Shown here piece after piece: positions 1-10,250 of a stretch of DNA of 64,000 nucleotides (the first letter of the stretch is position 1; every line of letters starts with the position of its first letter). The stretch is from NCBI GenBank assembly GCA_964019695.1, contig OZ026525.1, positions 66,434,253 through 66,498,252 of the forward strand. The letters run 5' to 3'. The position numbers and the translations under genes are program-made. Under the pieces are notes generated by a model. The model saw only the letters and a program-made list of their open reading frames with translations. It was not told the DNA's origin and did no database searches. This stretch comes from Loripinus fragilis. Taxonomy: Eukaryota; Mollusca; Bivalvia; Lucinida; Lucinidae.

Positions 1-420
1 ACAGAGTCAAACCGTTGCATGAGTTGCAGTCTGTTCTGGATTCATTATGTTTACTTCCATCATAAAATTAGTCCAGTTGCATGAGTTGCAGTCTGTTCTG
101 GATTCATTATGTTTATTTCCATCATAAAATAAGTTCAGAGTGCATTTTAATATAATCAGCAGACATAAAAAGCATGCAACATTTTTACGACTACAATACA
201 TCAGCACTTTAAAAGAAAATATTAGTTTGCTGAAGATGACTTAATTAAAGCACTTCATATGATTTCCTAACAAGAAATTAACCGAGTCGCAAGTTACAAC
301 TAATGAAGCTGTTAAACGTTTCTGAATTACACTGCTGAGATCGCCCCTCTTAAATAACGTAAGTCTGAGGTGTGCTACACCTTACAAATCCTAAGGTCCG
401 CGGTAACTTAAATATGTCTA
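1..420. repeat. Segmental duplicate block, copy 1, with internal 62-bp tandem duplication
   Basis: This block matches 53777-54127 in the same orientation with only scattered differences. The match starts at or before the window edge. Within this copy a unit beginning 'gttgcatgagttgcagtctg' occurs at 14 and again at 76, a period of 62 bp. The 53.8-kb copy has it once, so the tandem duplication is specific to this copy. No reading frame worth calling. Confidence 0.8.
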
Positions 421-900
421 ATATGAAGGTTCTATACAACAGATTACCACAATAAGGTGTCCAAACAACATATATTTTAAAAACCAAGCATTAATTGTTT
501 TACTTTAAAATTTCTCCAGCACGTCAAGCAGTATAAGAAGCATGCATGCTTGCCATCCTGAATTTATTTTTGTAACAACACTTTGATACCTCTTGGAATA
601 AAGCGATCTTGATTTAAGAGGGATATTTCTGTAAGGTCTGTAGATGGATAAGGTATAAACGAGAACAAGCAACGTTGATAACTTTAACAGGCAGTTGAAT
701 GTGGTAAATACATACATTCTAAACATCTGAGGTTGATTCCCGGCGTCAATGCAAAGGATTGTAAAAATGTTTGTCATGAATGATATTCTGACTATTTTGT
801 TTCATCATTTTAACGTCACAATTAGTACCTTAAGGTTGCTTAAATCATAAAAGTGGAAGCATTCATATTTACTATAATATGATTTGCTATAGTAATGGAA
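421..900. other. No recognisable feature
   Basis: AT-rich sequence directly after the duplicated block. The only open frame, on the minus strand at 505-777, has no recognisable domain and no good splice context. I see nothing else. Confidence 0.4.
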
Positions 901-1118
901 TACTGTAAATTCGGAAATTTTCGCGAGGATTTTATTTTCGTGAAACTTCGCATTTGCGAAGTTTCGTGAAAATAAAATCCTCGCAAAATGGCGAAATCAA
1001 TCTGTCATTTACTGATGAAGGTAAACCATTTCATAGTCGCGAATTATTACATTGCAAATATGTCTTTCACACTATTCGCGAAAATAAAATTCTCGCGAAA
1101 ATTTCCGAGTTTACAGTA
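901..1118. mobile_element. 218-bp TIR element (MITE), TA-flanked
   Basis: The first 40 bases (from 'tactgtaaattcgg') and the reverse complement of the last 40 agree at 38 positions. Ends read TA-CTGTAAA and TTTACAG-TA, consistent with a TA target duplication as in Tc1/mariner-type elements (inference). A second, nearly perfect hairpin with ~30-bp arms lies inside at 923-984. The open frame over 954-1214 is a by-product of this repeat and is not a gene. Confidence 0.85.
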
Positions 1119-2290
1119 GAAATCGTCTTCCGTCAAAATGAAGCCAACAAAATCTATCAGCAACGCCGAGTATATAGAACACACTCTTTAGAATCCTTGT
1201 GGCTACTAACCTAAAATGATAACAATGACCCGTTACATTAGGTATGCCTTAGGGTGGATGCAATGTGGTTCGACTGGTGATTTTCTTAAGCTTTTAATAT
1301 CCGTAAGTTTTTTGCAACATCTTTTATAATTTTCGTTGTTTCATCACACCTATTTCATTTGATGTGATTGTTTCTCTGTGATTATATATTAAGTTATACA
1401 TTGAGGAAGCCTCTAAGTGAGCGAGAGTATGTTCTAATGTCAGTAACTTTAAAACAGAAACCAATTTTTGACTGCTAAGTTATTAAAACAAGGTTATCAA
1501 TATCAATGATGGCCATGACGTAAAGCTTTCATACGTGGGTTGGCGCCTGATCCTTGTTTTTAGCTGGGCCGACCGTGGCCCAACTAGAGGTTTTCTTTAG
1601 CCATATCTCTGAGTCCTGAGCCCTTTTCTTAGACTTGTGTCATCATATACTTTAAGGAATAAGGTAGAAATCCGAAAACCCAAGGCCACTAGATCAGCGG
1701 ATAGTTATTTCCTGGTTATTTACTCAGGTCATGGCTAAATGACATATGATAACAAATAACAGCTTTGGAATCTGGTAGAAGTGCGGTCAGAGCAATAAAT
1801 TGTCTATTGAAAATTTATACTTGTCTAAAAGTTAAACTTACTTCCGATATTGCTTGACTAATATCAAAGTATGTTTCCTTAATGAACCAAACCAAATGAT
1901 ATTCTCAGATTATATTGTAAAACTAAACTAGAAATGGGTGTCTAGGGCATATTCGTAGAGTATTTAAATGACATTTTGCTCCTATGGTCTATCAAAACAA
2001 AACTCTTACAAGCATGCATAAGCTTCATCAGAGATCTCTACCGCTAGACCCAACTGGAATAATTTTAAAAACTTGCTGTAACAGTTCAGGGGTCATTCAA
2101 ACTGTTTGTGTCATTCAAACTGCTTGTCTGTATAAAATAGATCCTCATGATGAGGGGATTCCTTACCTTGTTCCTAGAAGTACATAGTGGTTTAATTTGA
2201 TTAGTTTATCTCTCTCTGGCGATTCAGTACCTACATTAGAAAATCTGCGAGCGAGCTAAACCCTTTTTGTGTTTAAACAACACCAGGGTC
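1119..2290. other. No recognisable feature
   Basis: AT-rich non-coding sequence. Around 1440-1520 there is a short stretch reminiscent of the RT coding region ('attaaaacaaggttatcaatatc' region), too short to call. Nothing else seen. Confidence 0.35.
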
Positions 2291-2575
2291 TAGGGCGAAG
2301 AAGTAATACAAGTAAAATTAATTTAAGCTCATCCCCCTCCCCGGTGGTTTAGGCTGCTGTCTGTTCTAATGCGCTGGTTCTGTTGTTGTTAATTCATTGT
2401 TTATTATTGCTCTCATTGTTTGTGGGGTTTCTGGTTTGCTCCCTTTGTTTGTGGTGGTTTAGGTTTTTATCCTTGTTTTATTATGCAATATCTAGCTTTG
2501 TAATCATCTTGATGACGGTGCCGTGGGCTCGTCTGCAGTGTCTGATTGTGCTGTTGCCTGAGCATACTCATTTTA
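2291..2575 (-). repeat. Dispersed repeat R1, reverse orientation
   Basis: Shares, in reverse orientation, the order seen at 34025-34375 and 55806-56155: 'agggcgaag', 'ggtggtttaggctgctgtc', 'gttgttgtt', a pyrimidine/G-rich middle, then 'cctgagcatactcattt'. R1 is a ~350-bp family with at least ten copies here. No transposase or RT is visible, so it is a non-autonomous repeat of unknown class. Confidence 0.65.
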
Positions 2576-2751
2576 GGTCAGTTTTTAACAACTAGGGAAC
2601 CAAGAGTAAATACTTCTTAAGTACTAACATTGGGACAGTGTCTGATTCTGTTGTTGCCTGATCATACTCATTTTAGCTCAGTTTTTTAACCACTGGGGAT
2701 CCTAGAGTAAATACTTCTCAAGTACTAACATGGGGACAGTGTCTGATTCTG
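2536..2751. repeat. ~103-bp tandem duplication
   Basis: A unit containing 'acagtgtctgatt', 'gcctgatcatactcatttta' and 'gagtaaatacttct' occurs twice plus the start of a third. It overlaps the end of the R1 copy. Confidence 0.75.
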
Positions 2752-2759
2752 TTTTAACG

Positions 2760-3223
2760 TTTCTGTATTGTTGCTCCTGTAAGTGCGGATGTGGTAATGT
2801 GTAGTCTTTGCTTTAAAAAATCATGATGGGAAGTACACCTCCTCTACTTATTCGATCATCTCACTGAAGATGAAGTGGTTATGCCATATGTACAAAGAGA
2901 CTTTCTAGATTGACTACGTTGTTGCTGTTATAATTAACATACGCATTATGGCAGTTATCAGGTACTTTATACTCGTTTTGTTTGTGCTATTTATCTGGTA
3001 CAATTACTCTTTAATTCGCTGGTAAAATAAATAATTGTTTGTCTGACCAGCATGCAGTTATCTATTGTAATAGTCTTGGGGCCAATTAAGCTTACCCGGC
3101 ACCCCCTCTACACAACAAATTTTCATGGATGACAAATTGTTCATAAATGGTCCTAAGATGAACCTGTTTAGGCAATGTAAAAATGTACGGATTCATAAAT
3201 GTGTGGTGGTGTGCTTTCAAAAG
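2760..3223. other. No recognisable feature
   Basis: Between R1 and the PLE. No supported reading frame, RNA gene or repeat match found within the window. Confidence 0.35.
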
Positions 3224-3330
3224 AACTTATATCTCAGCTGCCTCTGATCCTAGACTACTAATCTTCGTACCGAATTAAAGCTTAGAGATAGGACTTTTAT
3301 TGTTTTTTTAACATATGTAAATCTAATTTG
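3224..3330. repeat. Partial copy of repeat R2
   Basis: Begins 'cttatatctcagctgcc' and continues with 'agactacta' and 'aaagctta', as in the longer copies at 5336 and 6533. It directly precedes the PLE open frame, so the PLE may have inserted into R2 sequence (inference). Confidence 0.55.
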
Positions 3331-3371
3331 TTGATGGGCATGGTTGTCATACAGCCCTACATTTTGGTGTC

Positions 3372-4742
3372 AAAGCTAAAGAAAATCAAGACAAAGTTCC
3401 TACGTTGTACTGGTTACCTAAACTCCATAAAAAACCCTATAAAGCAAGATTTATTGCAAATTCTAGTTCTTGTACAACAACAGAACTTTCTAAATTGTTA
3501 ACCTCGTGTCTTACAGCTGTTAAAAAACATGTTATCAAATATTGTGAAAAGGTATATGAGAGATCTGGTAAAAACCTATTTTGGTCGATTAAAAATTCAG
3601 GTGAAATTTTAGATAAACTTAAAGCTAGAGATTTCAATGCTACCAGTTTGTCTACTTATGATTTTTCTACTCTTTACACTACTTTACCTCATAATTTAAT
3701 TAAAGATAAACTTATTGATCTTATTGAAAGTACCTTCCAGAGAGAAGGCTCTCCTTACCTTGCATGTAGTGACAGAAATGCATTTTTTACTTCAGAAAAA
3801 CCTAAAAAATATCATGCATGGTCGTGTCAAAATGTATGCGATGCGCTGACCTTTTTGTTGGACAACATTTTTATTCGATTTGGCACCAAGCTCTATAGAC
3901 AAGTTGTTGGGATTCCTATGGGCACTAATTGTGCTCCCCTGGTTGCAGATTTATTCCTGTTTTGTTATGAAAGGGACTTTATGATGTCTCTTTCTGATGA
4001 TAAGCAGGCTGATGTTATTGATGCGTTTAACACTACTTCCAGATATTTGGACGATATTTTAAATATTAATAATGTTTATTTTGACAATATGGTTAGTCAA
4101 ATATACCCTTCAGAGCTCCAACTTAATAAAGCCAATGCCTCTGATACCGAAGCCGCATTTTTAGACTTGCATTTGTCAATTTCTAATGATATTGTTTCTA
4201 CCAAAATTTATGACAAACGTGACGACTTTGATTTTGAAATTGTCAATTTCCCATTTTTAGATGGTGATGTTCCTCGTTCTACATCCTATGGAGTCTATAT
4301 CTCTCAACTCATTCGTTTTGCTAGAGCATCTAGCTATGTTGCTGACTTCAACACTCGCAATAAATTGTTAACTCAGAAACTTCTTAAACAAGGCTATCGG
4401 TATCATAAACTTCGCAAAACATTTTCAAAATTTTATAGACGATACTATGATTTGATTTCTAAATTCCAAGTTGGACTTAAATCTCTCTTGCGCCAAGGAC
4501 TTTCGGAACCTGATTTCTATGGTGACTTGGTGTATAAGTTGAAGAAGATTGTTGGCTCTAATAATTTTTCAGCGCAGTTCATTAAAATAATTTCCCATTA
4601 TAAAAAGATTGGCTATAACATTAATGTATTGCAACAGACTGCATGCTTGGTAGTCAACCCAATCACGGTTCGCAACTTTGCTTTCCTCTTTAATTGCACG
4701 CCGGTGGGTCGGACTTCAGACTCTATGATGGTTCCGACTTAA
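3372..4742 (+). CDS. Penelope-like retroelement reverse transcriptase, 5'-truncated but open
   Basis: An uninterrupted frame of about 456 codons encodes a reverse transcriptase of the Penelope-like (PLE) type. Visible blocks, numbered from the TTG codon at 3405: YWLPKLHKKP near residue 2, motif A STYDFSTLYTT with Asp86, motif B GIPMGTNCAPL from residue 169, motif C RYLDD with Asp216-Asp217, then a ~220-residue thumb/C-terminal region. The frame is open upstream to 3327, but homology to the copy at 7.3 kb begins near 3375 and there is no convincing start codon, so the 5' end is missing. No GIY-YIG endonuclease is seen after the RT; the protein ends about 15 residues after 'FNCTPV'. The intact catalytic residues and absence of stops suggest a relatively recent insertion. 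PLE family membership rests on motif style and the tandem junction at 26.5 kb; the clade is not assigned. Confidence 0.85.
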   Translation, partial: KAKENQDKVPTLYWLPKLHKKPYKARFIANSSSCTTTELSKLLTSCLTAVKKHVIKYCEKVYERSGKNLFWSIKNSGEILDKLKARDFNATSLSTYDFSTLYTTLPHNLIKDKLIDLIESTFQREGSPYLACSDRNAFFTSEKPKKYHAWSCQNVCDALTFLLDNIFIRFGTKLYRQVVGIPMGTNCAPLVADLFLFCYERDFMMSLSDDKQADVIDAFNTTSRYLDDILNINNVYFDNMVSQIYPSELQLNKANASDTEAAFLDLHLSISNDIVSTKIYDKRDDFDFEIVNFPFLDGDVPRSTSYGVYISQLIRFARASSYVADFNTRNKLLTQKLLKQGYRYHKLRKTFSKFYRRYYDLISKFQVGLKSLLRQGLSEPDFYGDLVYKLKKIVGSNNFSAQFIKIISHYKKIGYNINVLQQTACLVVNPITVRNFAFLFNCTPVGRTSDSMMVPT

Positions 4743-5285
4743 AGACTTATCTATTGATGAGATGGTAGGGGCCTGATGCTTTGGCTGTTTGTCGGGCCCA
4801 CCGGGGTTTACCTGTTGGATTTCTTTTGCTCCGGTATTCAGTTTAATTTACTGTTGAGTCCTTATCCTTGCTTTATCTCCTTGTTATATCTTGATTTATA
4901 TGTTTTAGGAGATGATGCATTGATAAGTTAGGGGTCTTTCATGCAAACCAAATATCTATGTGTCTTGATCCACATTTGAATTAAGGGTGAGGTTGGCGCT
5001 GTTAAACCGGTTTAAGCCCTCCAGTAAAATATTTTACTGACCGTTCCAAGGCGGTACTTCTTTTGTGGATCTTTTATGTTTTTGTTCTGTCTTGTGTTTG
5101 CTATGTTTTGTGCACGTCTGTTTATATGTGCTTTGTGGTCACCTGCTGGGAAAGGGCTGACCTCTTGGCTCTCGTTTGTGGTGTCTTCTGTGAGTTTGTC
5201 ACTTTCCCATTGGTATCCTGGGTCAGGTGTGGTACTTGATTGTATCGATTCCTGATCTTTGCACCATTACTTACTTTGCATATTC
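4743..5285 (+). mobile_element. PLE 3' untranslated end
   Basis: The sequence after the RT stop recurs at 21588-22018, 22430-22930, 27375-27912 and, reversed, 62026-62442. Landmarks are 'gatgatgcattgataagtta', 'ccggtttaagccctccagta', 'gaccgttccaaggcggtact' and a 3' terminus near 'gatctttgcaccattacttac'. The shared stop point defines the element's 3' end. Confidence 0.85.
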
Positions 5286-5335
5286 ATAACTATTTATGAA
5301 AACATTAAAAAATCTGATTCAAACATGGTGGTGTA

Positions 5336-5640
5336 ACACACTCAATACTATCTCAGCTGCTTCTTATCAAAGACTACTTAAACTGGTGCCAATTGAAAGC
5401 TTAGATATATGCCTGTGAAATTCATTAAAACATATTAAGCTAATTTCATTCCCTTATGGTCATTGTTGCATATTATTATATCATCAATGATACAATATGA
5501 CAAGTCTCTTCATCCAGTGGTCTTATAAGACTTTTATCTCATTGGCATATTCATGAACATATATGAAAAGTTAAAACAAATATGGGAAAATATGTAAACA
5601 CTTTATATCTGTTGGGACGGTATGAGATGGATGGTAATTA
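5336..5640 (+). repeat. Repeat R2 copy
   Basis: Direct repeat of 6533-6860. Shared blocks are 'tatctcagctgc', 'agactac', 'aagctta', 'tatcatcaatgataca' and 'catccagtgg'. Non-coding, and the copies are clearly diverged. Confidence 0.6.
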
Positions 5641-5659
5641 GACCTACCTTTAAGGAGAT

Positions 5660-6382
5660 GTTGCTTTCAAAAGCTCTCACTTGTATTTACTTTTTCCTGT
5701 ATAAACAAAAATGACTATTTTATCATGGCGACAGATACCTTTGGCTATATTGTTGTATGAACAATTTATACATCTCACACAGATCACTTTGCGCCCCACA
5801 TACAGCTTTTGAGCACTCAACAGCATGCTTATTAAGTGTTTTAAAGCTACTTCCTGGTTTTATTTCGTTACAAGATTGTGGCAGACTGTGTGAATTTTAG
5901 ATAAAAATGTTAACATGAATAAGAACTACAGTTATCCAACAACAATATGAGAAAGAAGTTTGACCCATATATATGTATTTCTGGTATTATTTACATTTTT
6001 TGCTTTTGACCTTGAAAAATTTAAAGCAAAAAATTGAAAAATATATTTTTCTACCAGAAATTTGTACATTTAGAAGAAATTAGTTTCCCATGTTGTAGTC
6101 GGATAATTGTAGTACATGTTTATGTAAATGTTTTTCTCTAAAGTTCACCTAGCGTGTCACAATATTGTTAACAGAATAAAACCAGGAAGTAACTCAAAAA
6201 CGACTGATAAGCATGCTGTTGAGTGCTAAAAAGTTGTATGTTTGGGCGTAAATTGATCTGTGTGAAATGTATAAATTTTACATATATCAATATAGCCAAA
6301 GGTATCCGTCTCCTTGATAGAATAGTCATTTTTGTTTATACAGTAAAAAGTTCATACAAGTAACAGCTTTTGAAAGCAAAAT
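5660..6382. mobile_element. ~720-bp palindromic foldback element
   Basis: The left arm from 'ttgctttcaaaagct' pairs with the right arm ending 'gcttttgaaagcaa'. Pairing runs through 'aaacaaaaatgactatt', 'acctttggctatatt', 'actcaacagcatgctta' and 'acttcctggttttatt', and with decay to the centre near 6020 ('tttctggta' opposite 'taccagaaa'). Arms are roughly 350 bp. The element sits between two direct R2 copies. No coding capacity. Confidence 0.85.
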
Positions 6383-6532
6383 CCCCTAAACCTCTAGTGC
6401 ATTTCTGTCAAATTGCTAAGAGAGACCTCCTAAATGCAAAAAAATGTCCTAAACATACATGTTTTGGCTATGTGAAAATGCATTGTTTCCAGGTTTAAAG
6501 TTATTCTCAAGAATTTGGATATGCCTACACAT

Positions 6533-6860
6533 TCAATTATATCTCAGTTGCCACTTATCACAGACTACCAAACTTTGCACCAACGTTAAGCTTAGTCACA
6601 GGCTTTTTGTCCCATGGTCATTAATGCAAATTATCTTTCTTGTATGATTTTCATATTCATTAATGTTAATGAAAAATATTAAAAACTAACAAAACCATTT
6701 AAATCATAAGACCCAGACCGTCATTGTCGGATGTTTTATATCAATGATGATACAATTTAACAAATGCTTTCATCCAGTGGGCCTATATGAAAGGTATCTT
6801 ATTTGTATATTAATGCATATTAATGAAAATTTAAAAAAATGAAGAAAAATCATTGACAAA
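6533..6860 (+). repeat. Repeat R2 copy
   Basis: See the 5336 copy. The same order of blocks is present, with the terminal part rich in 'attaatg' and 'aaaaat'. The open frame at 6459-6647 runs through this repeat and is not a gene. Confidence 0.6.
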
Positions 6861-7297
6861 ATAACTCTTACATCCCTAGGAAAATATCTTATGGAAACCA
6901 AATTGTTAAATGGGACCTTCTAAATGCAAAATAAACTATTGTCCTCCAAAATAAACTGATTATATTAAAACGCATGATTTCCATGGCAACCCATAATGCA
7001 ATACTAAATAATATGAGTGTACATGTACCTACAAAATACTCAGATCTCACCAGCAACTCATTCTAGAATATAAAAAAAACTTGATACTAAATTAATGTTT
7101 TGGGATATAACTTTTACCTGATGGTTCGATATGCAAATTGTCCTCATATCCATGGATATTGATGGAAACATTCGCAATGAGAAAATGTTATGCTTGCTCT
7201 TGTATATTTTTAATTCGCTTTATGTAAGAACGACAAGTATATGTGTGTACCTACAAAATAACCTATATATCAGCTGCTACCATCGCGAGTAACTATC
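6861..7297. other. Degenerate R2-like sequence
   Basis: Contains 'acctacaaaata' twice (about 7026 and 7249) and 'tatatcagctgctacc', suggesting a decayed R2 fragment leading into the second PLE copy. A short stretch at 7189-7240 resembles 10409-10460 ('tatgcttgctcttgtatat'). Confidence 0.4.
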
Positions 7298-8092
7298 CTA
7301 GACTATCAAAGCTAAAAGAACAAGACAAATTTCCTACGTTGTACTGGTTACCTAATCTCCATAAAAACCATATAAAGCAAGATTTATTGCCAATTCTAGT
7401 TCTTGTACGACAACAGAACTTTCGAAATTGTAAACCTCTTGTCTTGCATCTGTTAAAGCATGTTATCAAATACTGTGAAAAGGTATTTCAGAGATCTGGT
7501 AAAACCCTATTTTGATCTATTAGAAATACAGATGTAATTTTAGATAACTTATAGCTAGAGATTTCAATGTTATCAGTTTGTCTACTTATGATTTTTCTAC
7601 TCTTTACACTACTTTATCTCATAATTTAAGTAAAGATAAACTTATTGATCCTATTGAAAGAACCTTCCATAGAGACGGCTCTCCTTACCTTGCATGTAAT
7701 GACAGAAATGCATTTTTTACTTCGGAAAACCTAAAACAAATCATGCATGGTCATGTCAAAATGTATTTGAAGCGCTGACATTTTTGTCAGACATCATTTT
7801 ATTCCATTTGGCACCAAGCTGTATAGACAAGTAGTTGGGATACCTATGGGCACTAATTGTGCTCCCCTGGTTGCCGCTTTATTCCTAATTTGTTATGAGA
7901 GGGACTTTATGATGTGTCTTTCTGATGATAAGCAGGTTGAAGTTATTGATGCATTGAACAATACATCCAGATATTTGGACGATATTTTTAAACATTAATA
8001 ATGTTCATTTTGACAATATGGTAAGTCGAATATACCCTTTAGAGCTCCAACTTAATAAAGCCAATACCTCTTATCAAGAAGCCGCATTTTAG
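7298..8092 (+). pseudogene. PLE reverse transcriptase remnant
   Basis: Nucleotide similarity to the 3.4-kb copy begins at 'aaagctaaa' and runs through motif A (near 7590), motif B (near 7835) and the YLDD motif (near 7970). Several single-base indels and at least one in-frame stop (after 'aaaccctattt') break the frame. It ends abruptly after the 'gccgcatttt' block, where an unrelated dispersed repeat begins. Confidence 0.85.
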
Positions 8093-8300
8093 CTCACATG
8101 AGCCGAAGGGTCATTGGTAAGCTAATAGTATACCAATGACTCTTGCGTCCGTCGTGCGTCAACATTTTCAAACATCTTCTCCTCTGAAACAACTGGGCCC
8201 AACATTTCAAACATGTAAAATAAAGGAAAATGATGTTTTGTAGGTACAATCTGAATCAAAGCGATTAATAAAAATTTTGTAGGTAGGTACATGTACATTA
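8090..8300 (+). repeat. Bivalve-type dispersed repeat beginning 'agctcacatgagccgaag'
   Basis: Starts 'agctcacatgagccgaaggg', continues 'gtccgtcgtgcgtcaaca' and 'aacatcttctcctctgaaac'. This resembles a repeat I know to be common in bivalve genomes (recalled, not searched). It truncates the PLE copy on its left. Confidence 0.5.
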
Positions 8301-8355
8301 CAGTAAGAACATGACATGACTTGCCTATACATAACATACCTATATTATATTTTAG

Positions 8356-8540
8356 GTAAACGAACAGCTTGCATTGTGTGTAAAAACGACTGTAATTGCA
8401 AGAACTGGACATGCCCTGATGATGAAATAGCATATTGCAAGAAAGAGAAAAATCCTCAAGGCGACCGGATATGCGACTGCAAATCATGCGTCGGCGATAG
8501 TGGTGATGATGATAGTGACGATGATGATGATGATGAGTAA
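8356..8540 (+). CDS. Terminal exon, secreted eight-Cys peptide with poly-Asp tail (family copy 1)
   Basis: The exon follows a TTTTAG acceptor; its first two bases complete a split glycine codon, followed by KRT. It encodes about 60 residues and ends at a TAA stop. The cysteine framework is C-x3-C-x-C-x4-C-x7-C-x10-C-x-C-x2-C, plus one extra Cys three residues before the first. After the last Cys the chain becomes Ser/Gly/Asp-rich and finishes with a run of Asp and one Glu, encoded by GAT-type codons. The family is not recognised. The shared intron phase and the signal-peptide exon found for the copy at 28.9 kb suggest secretion. Its own first exon should lie upstream on the plus strand but I could not find it. 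The extension upstream of 8356 in the same frame is probably intron. Confidence 0.6.
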
Positions 8541-8644
8541 AATGGAATTGCGTGTACTCTTGTGTTGAATTCACTACTGTCCTGCCAGCCAAGAGTAATA
8601 GTGACGCAACGTTTCGTTTACAAAGTTACCAGGGACTTATAATC

Positions 8645-8972
8645 CGGCCGCATAGCGCAGTCGGTAACGTGTCTGGCTACAGATGCAAGTCTGACTGCAG
8701 ATCCAGGGGTCGCGAGTTCGATCCCGGCCCGGTCCCATACTTTCGTGGAGATTGATCATGAAATAATTTCTACGGTCATTCTCCCCCTTCCGCTGAATCA
8801 TTCAAGAAGGGTTGTTGTCAGTTACAAGCGAAAGTATGTGTACGAATTACTGGTTAACCGCTTGTTCAAGCTTGCCCAGGAAAAAGTGTGGTTAGGTGAA
8901 CTGACCGTCCCGCAATGACCTTAGCTGTTGACTTGGGACGTAAAGCAACAAAACAAACAAACAAGCAAATAA
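8645..8972 (+). mobile_element. tRNA-derived SINE (family S1)
   Basis: The head carries a pol III A box (tagcgcagtcgg) and B box (gagttcgatcccgg). The body is shared with 12784-13102 almost base for base: 'catactttcgtggagattga', 'gctgaatcattcaagaaggg', 'acttgggacgtaaagcaaca', then a short A-rich CAAA tail. Target-site duplication is unclear (possibly 'ataatc'). A known bivalve tRNA-SINE lineage is likely but was not searched. Confidence 0.8.
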
Positions 8973-9229
8973 TCGATAGAACGCTTTTGTATTAATCCTA
9001 TCCTGTTGATAGGATTAACACACAATTGATCTATCGATTCGCGTTAGTTCAAGTGAAATGTACAAGTTAATGTTTTCCTTAGCAATTGAACACAAACTAT
9101 TACGTCACTGTCACTCTTGGTTGGCACGACAGTAGTAAGGGTTCGTTTTGGTCACTCAACAGGTACTTTATGACTGCAGATCGGGTTGGTCTGAGAATGG
9201 GTCAAGATAAACAAAACAATTCAGCGTTA

Positions 9230-9345
9230 TTTTCTTACCCATTAGTTGAAACAAATGCTTTGGGTATTCAGAAGAACCGTCTCATTGATGCGGTTCTACT
9301 GAATACCCACAACATATGTTTTAATTGAGAAATAAAGAAAAATAC
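9230..9345. repeat. Foldback repeat R3
   Basis: 'tgggtattcagaagaaccg' is followed 30 bp later by its inverse, 'cggttctactgaataccca', forming a strong hairpin at about 9260-9313. Related sequences, often half-palindromes, occur at 29300-29360, 29460-29520, 29655-29835, 56475-56550 and 57190-57290. Confidence 0.7.
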
Positions 9346-9949
9346 TTTTCAATGATGCACTCTTATCTGGAGGCATGTTTGAGCATCTGATGGGCCCATT
9401 AAACATTTAGCTGGTCTTATATGTACTCGTTCATTTGTAAAATTTGTATTCATTTGAAACAAATATAGCAAAACACACTAAGACTGGTAGACCATCAATA
9501 TATACTTAGTGCACGACTTCATCGCGGAGACGAACATTTTAAAATTCCTAATTAAATCAACGCTACGTCTCCCTTCTCCCCATATTTCTCTTGTTAAAAT
9601 ACCTTTACAGAGCGAAGTTTGAAACCTCATTCCATATACACTAAACAAATTTGCCAACCGTTTACTTTTAAATTGTATTTTCTCATATATCAAAAAAATA
9701 AAAAAACACAAGCGAGATTTACACGGCATTATATGTTGATTAAATAAAAAAATATATACGTCAACCGTTTTCACGAGCAGTCAAACGGATCGAAAGGTGT
9801 ATTTTCTGTTTTCCAGCACGTGTACTTCGTGCGTTAAATTCCACTATATTGAGTGGCCAAACCAAAAAACATAAAACATGACCGGAATATCTATCGAAGA
9901 ACAGGCCAGGGCTGTTGAAATATTGGAGACCTGTGGTTGCAACCATGTC
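9346..9949. other. No recognisable feature
   Basis: Two minus-strand open frames (9478-9774 and 9761-10018) show no domain and no splice support. Nothing else seen. Confidence 0.35.
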
Positions 9950-10250
9950 AAAAAGGGCAATAACTTTTTTAACAAAATGTTCATACTTATCATCCCCTAT
10001 CAGCTGTTCAAGTTTCAAATATCTCGTCTTAACGCTTTATGAGATATCTTACATACAAAATTACAATGTCCAAATTTTCAAAGGGCAATAACTTGTAAAA
10101 ACATGGGACTTATTTGTATTGTTTTACCAGATTATTAACTTATCATCTATCAGCTGATAAATTTTCCAGCCTCTAGCTATTATACTTTTCAAAATATCGC
10201 ATCTACAAAATTGTGCAGGGATATGCTTTTAAAGGCGCTGTACGCTTATA
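9950..10250. repeat. Degenerate tandem repeat R4, about two units
   Basis: 'aaagggcaataact' recurs at about 9953 and 10080, each time preceded or followed by 'tatcagctg' and 'gatatc'-like blocks. It is the same family as the longer array at 25065-25880. Confidence 0.6.

Noticed and set aside
8122..8592. His-rich frame on the minus strand (similar frames at 24547-24831 and 58403-58705 on the plus strand)
   Set aside because: Antisense shadow of the poly-Asp exons; ATC/CAT repeats read as His. The sense frames have conserved Cys and splice phase.
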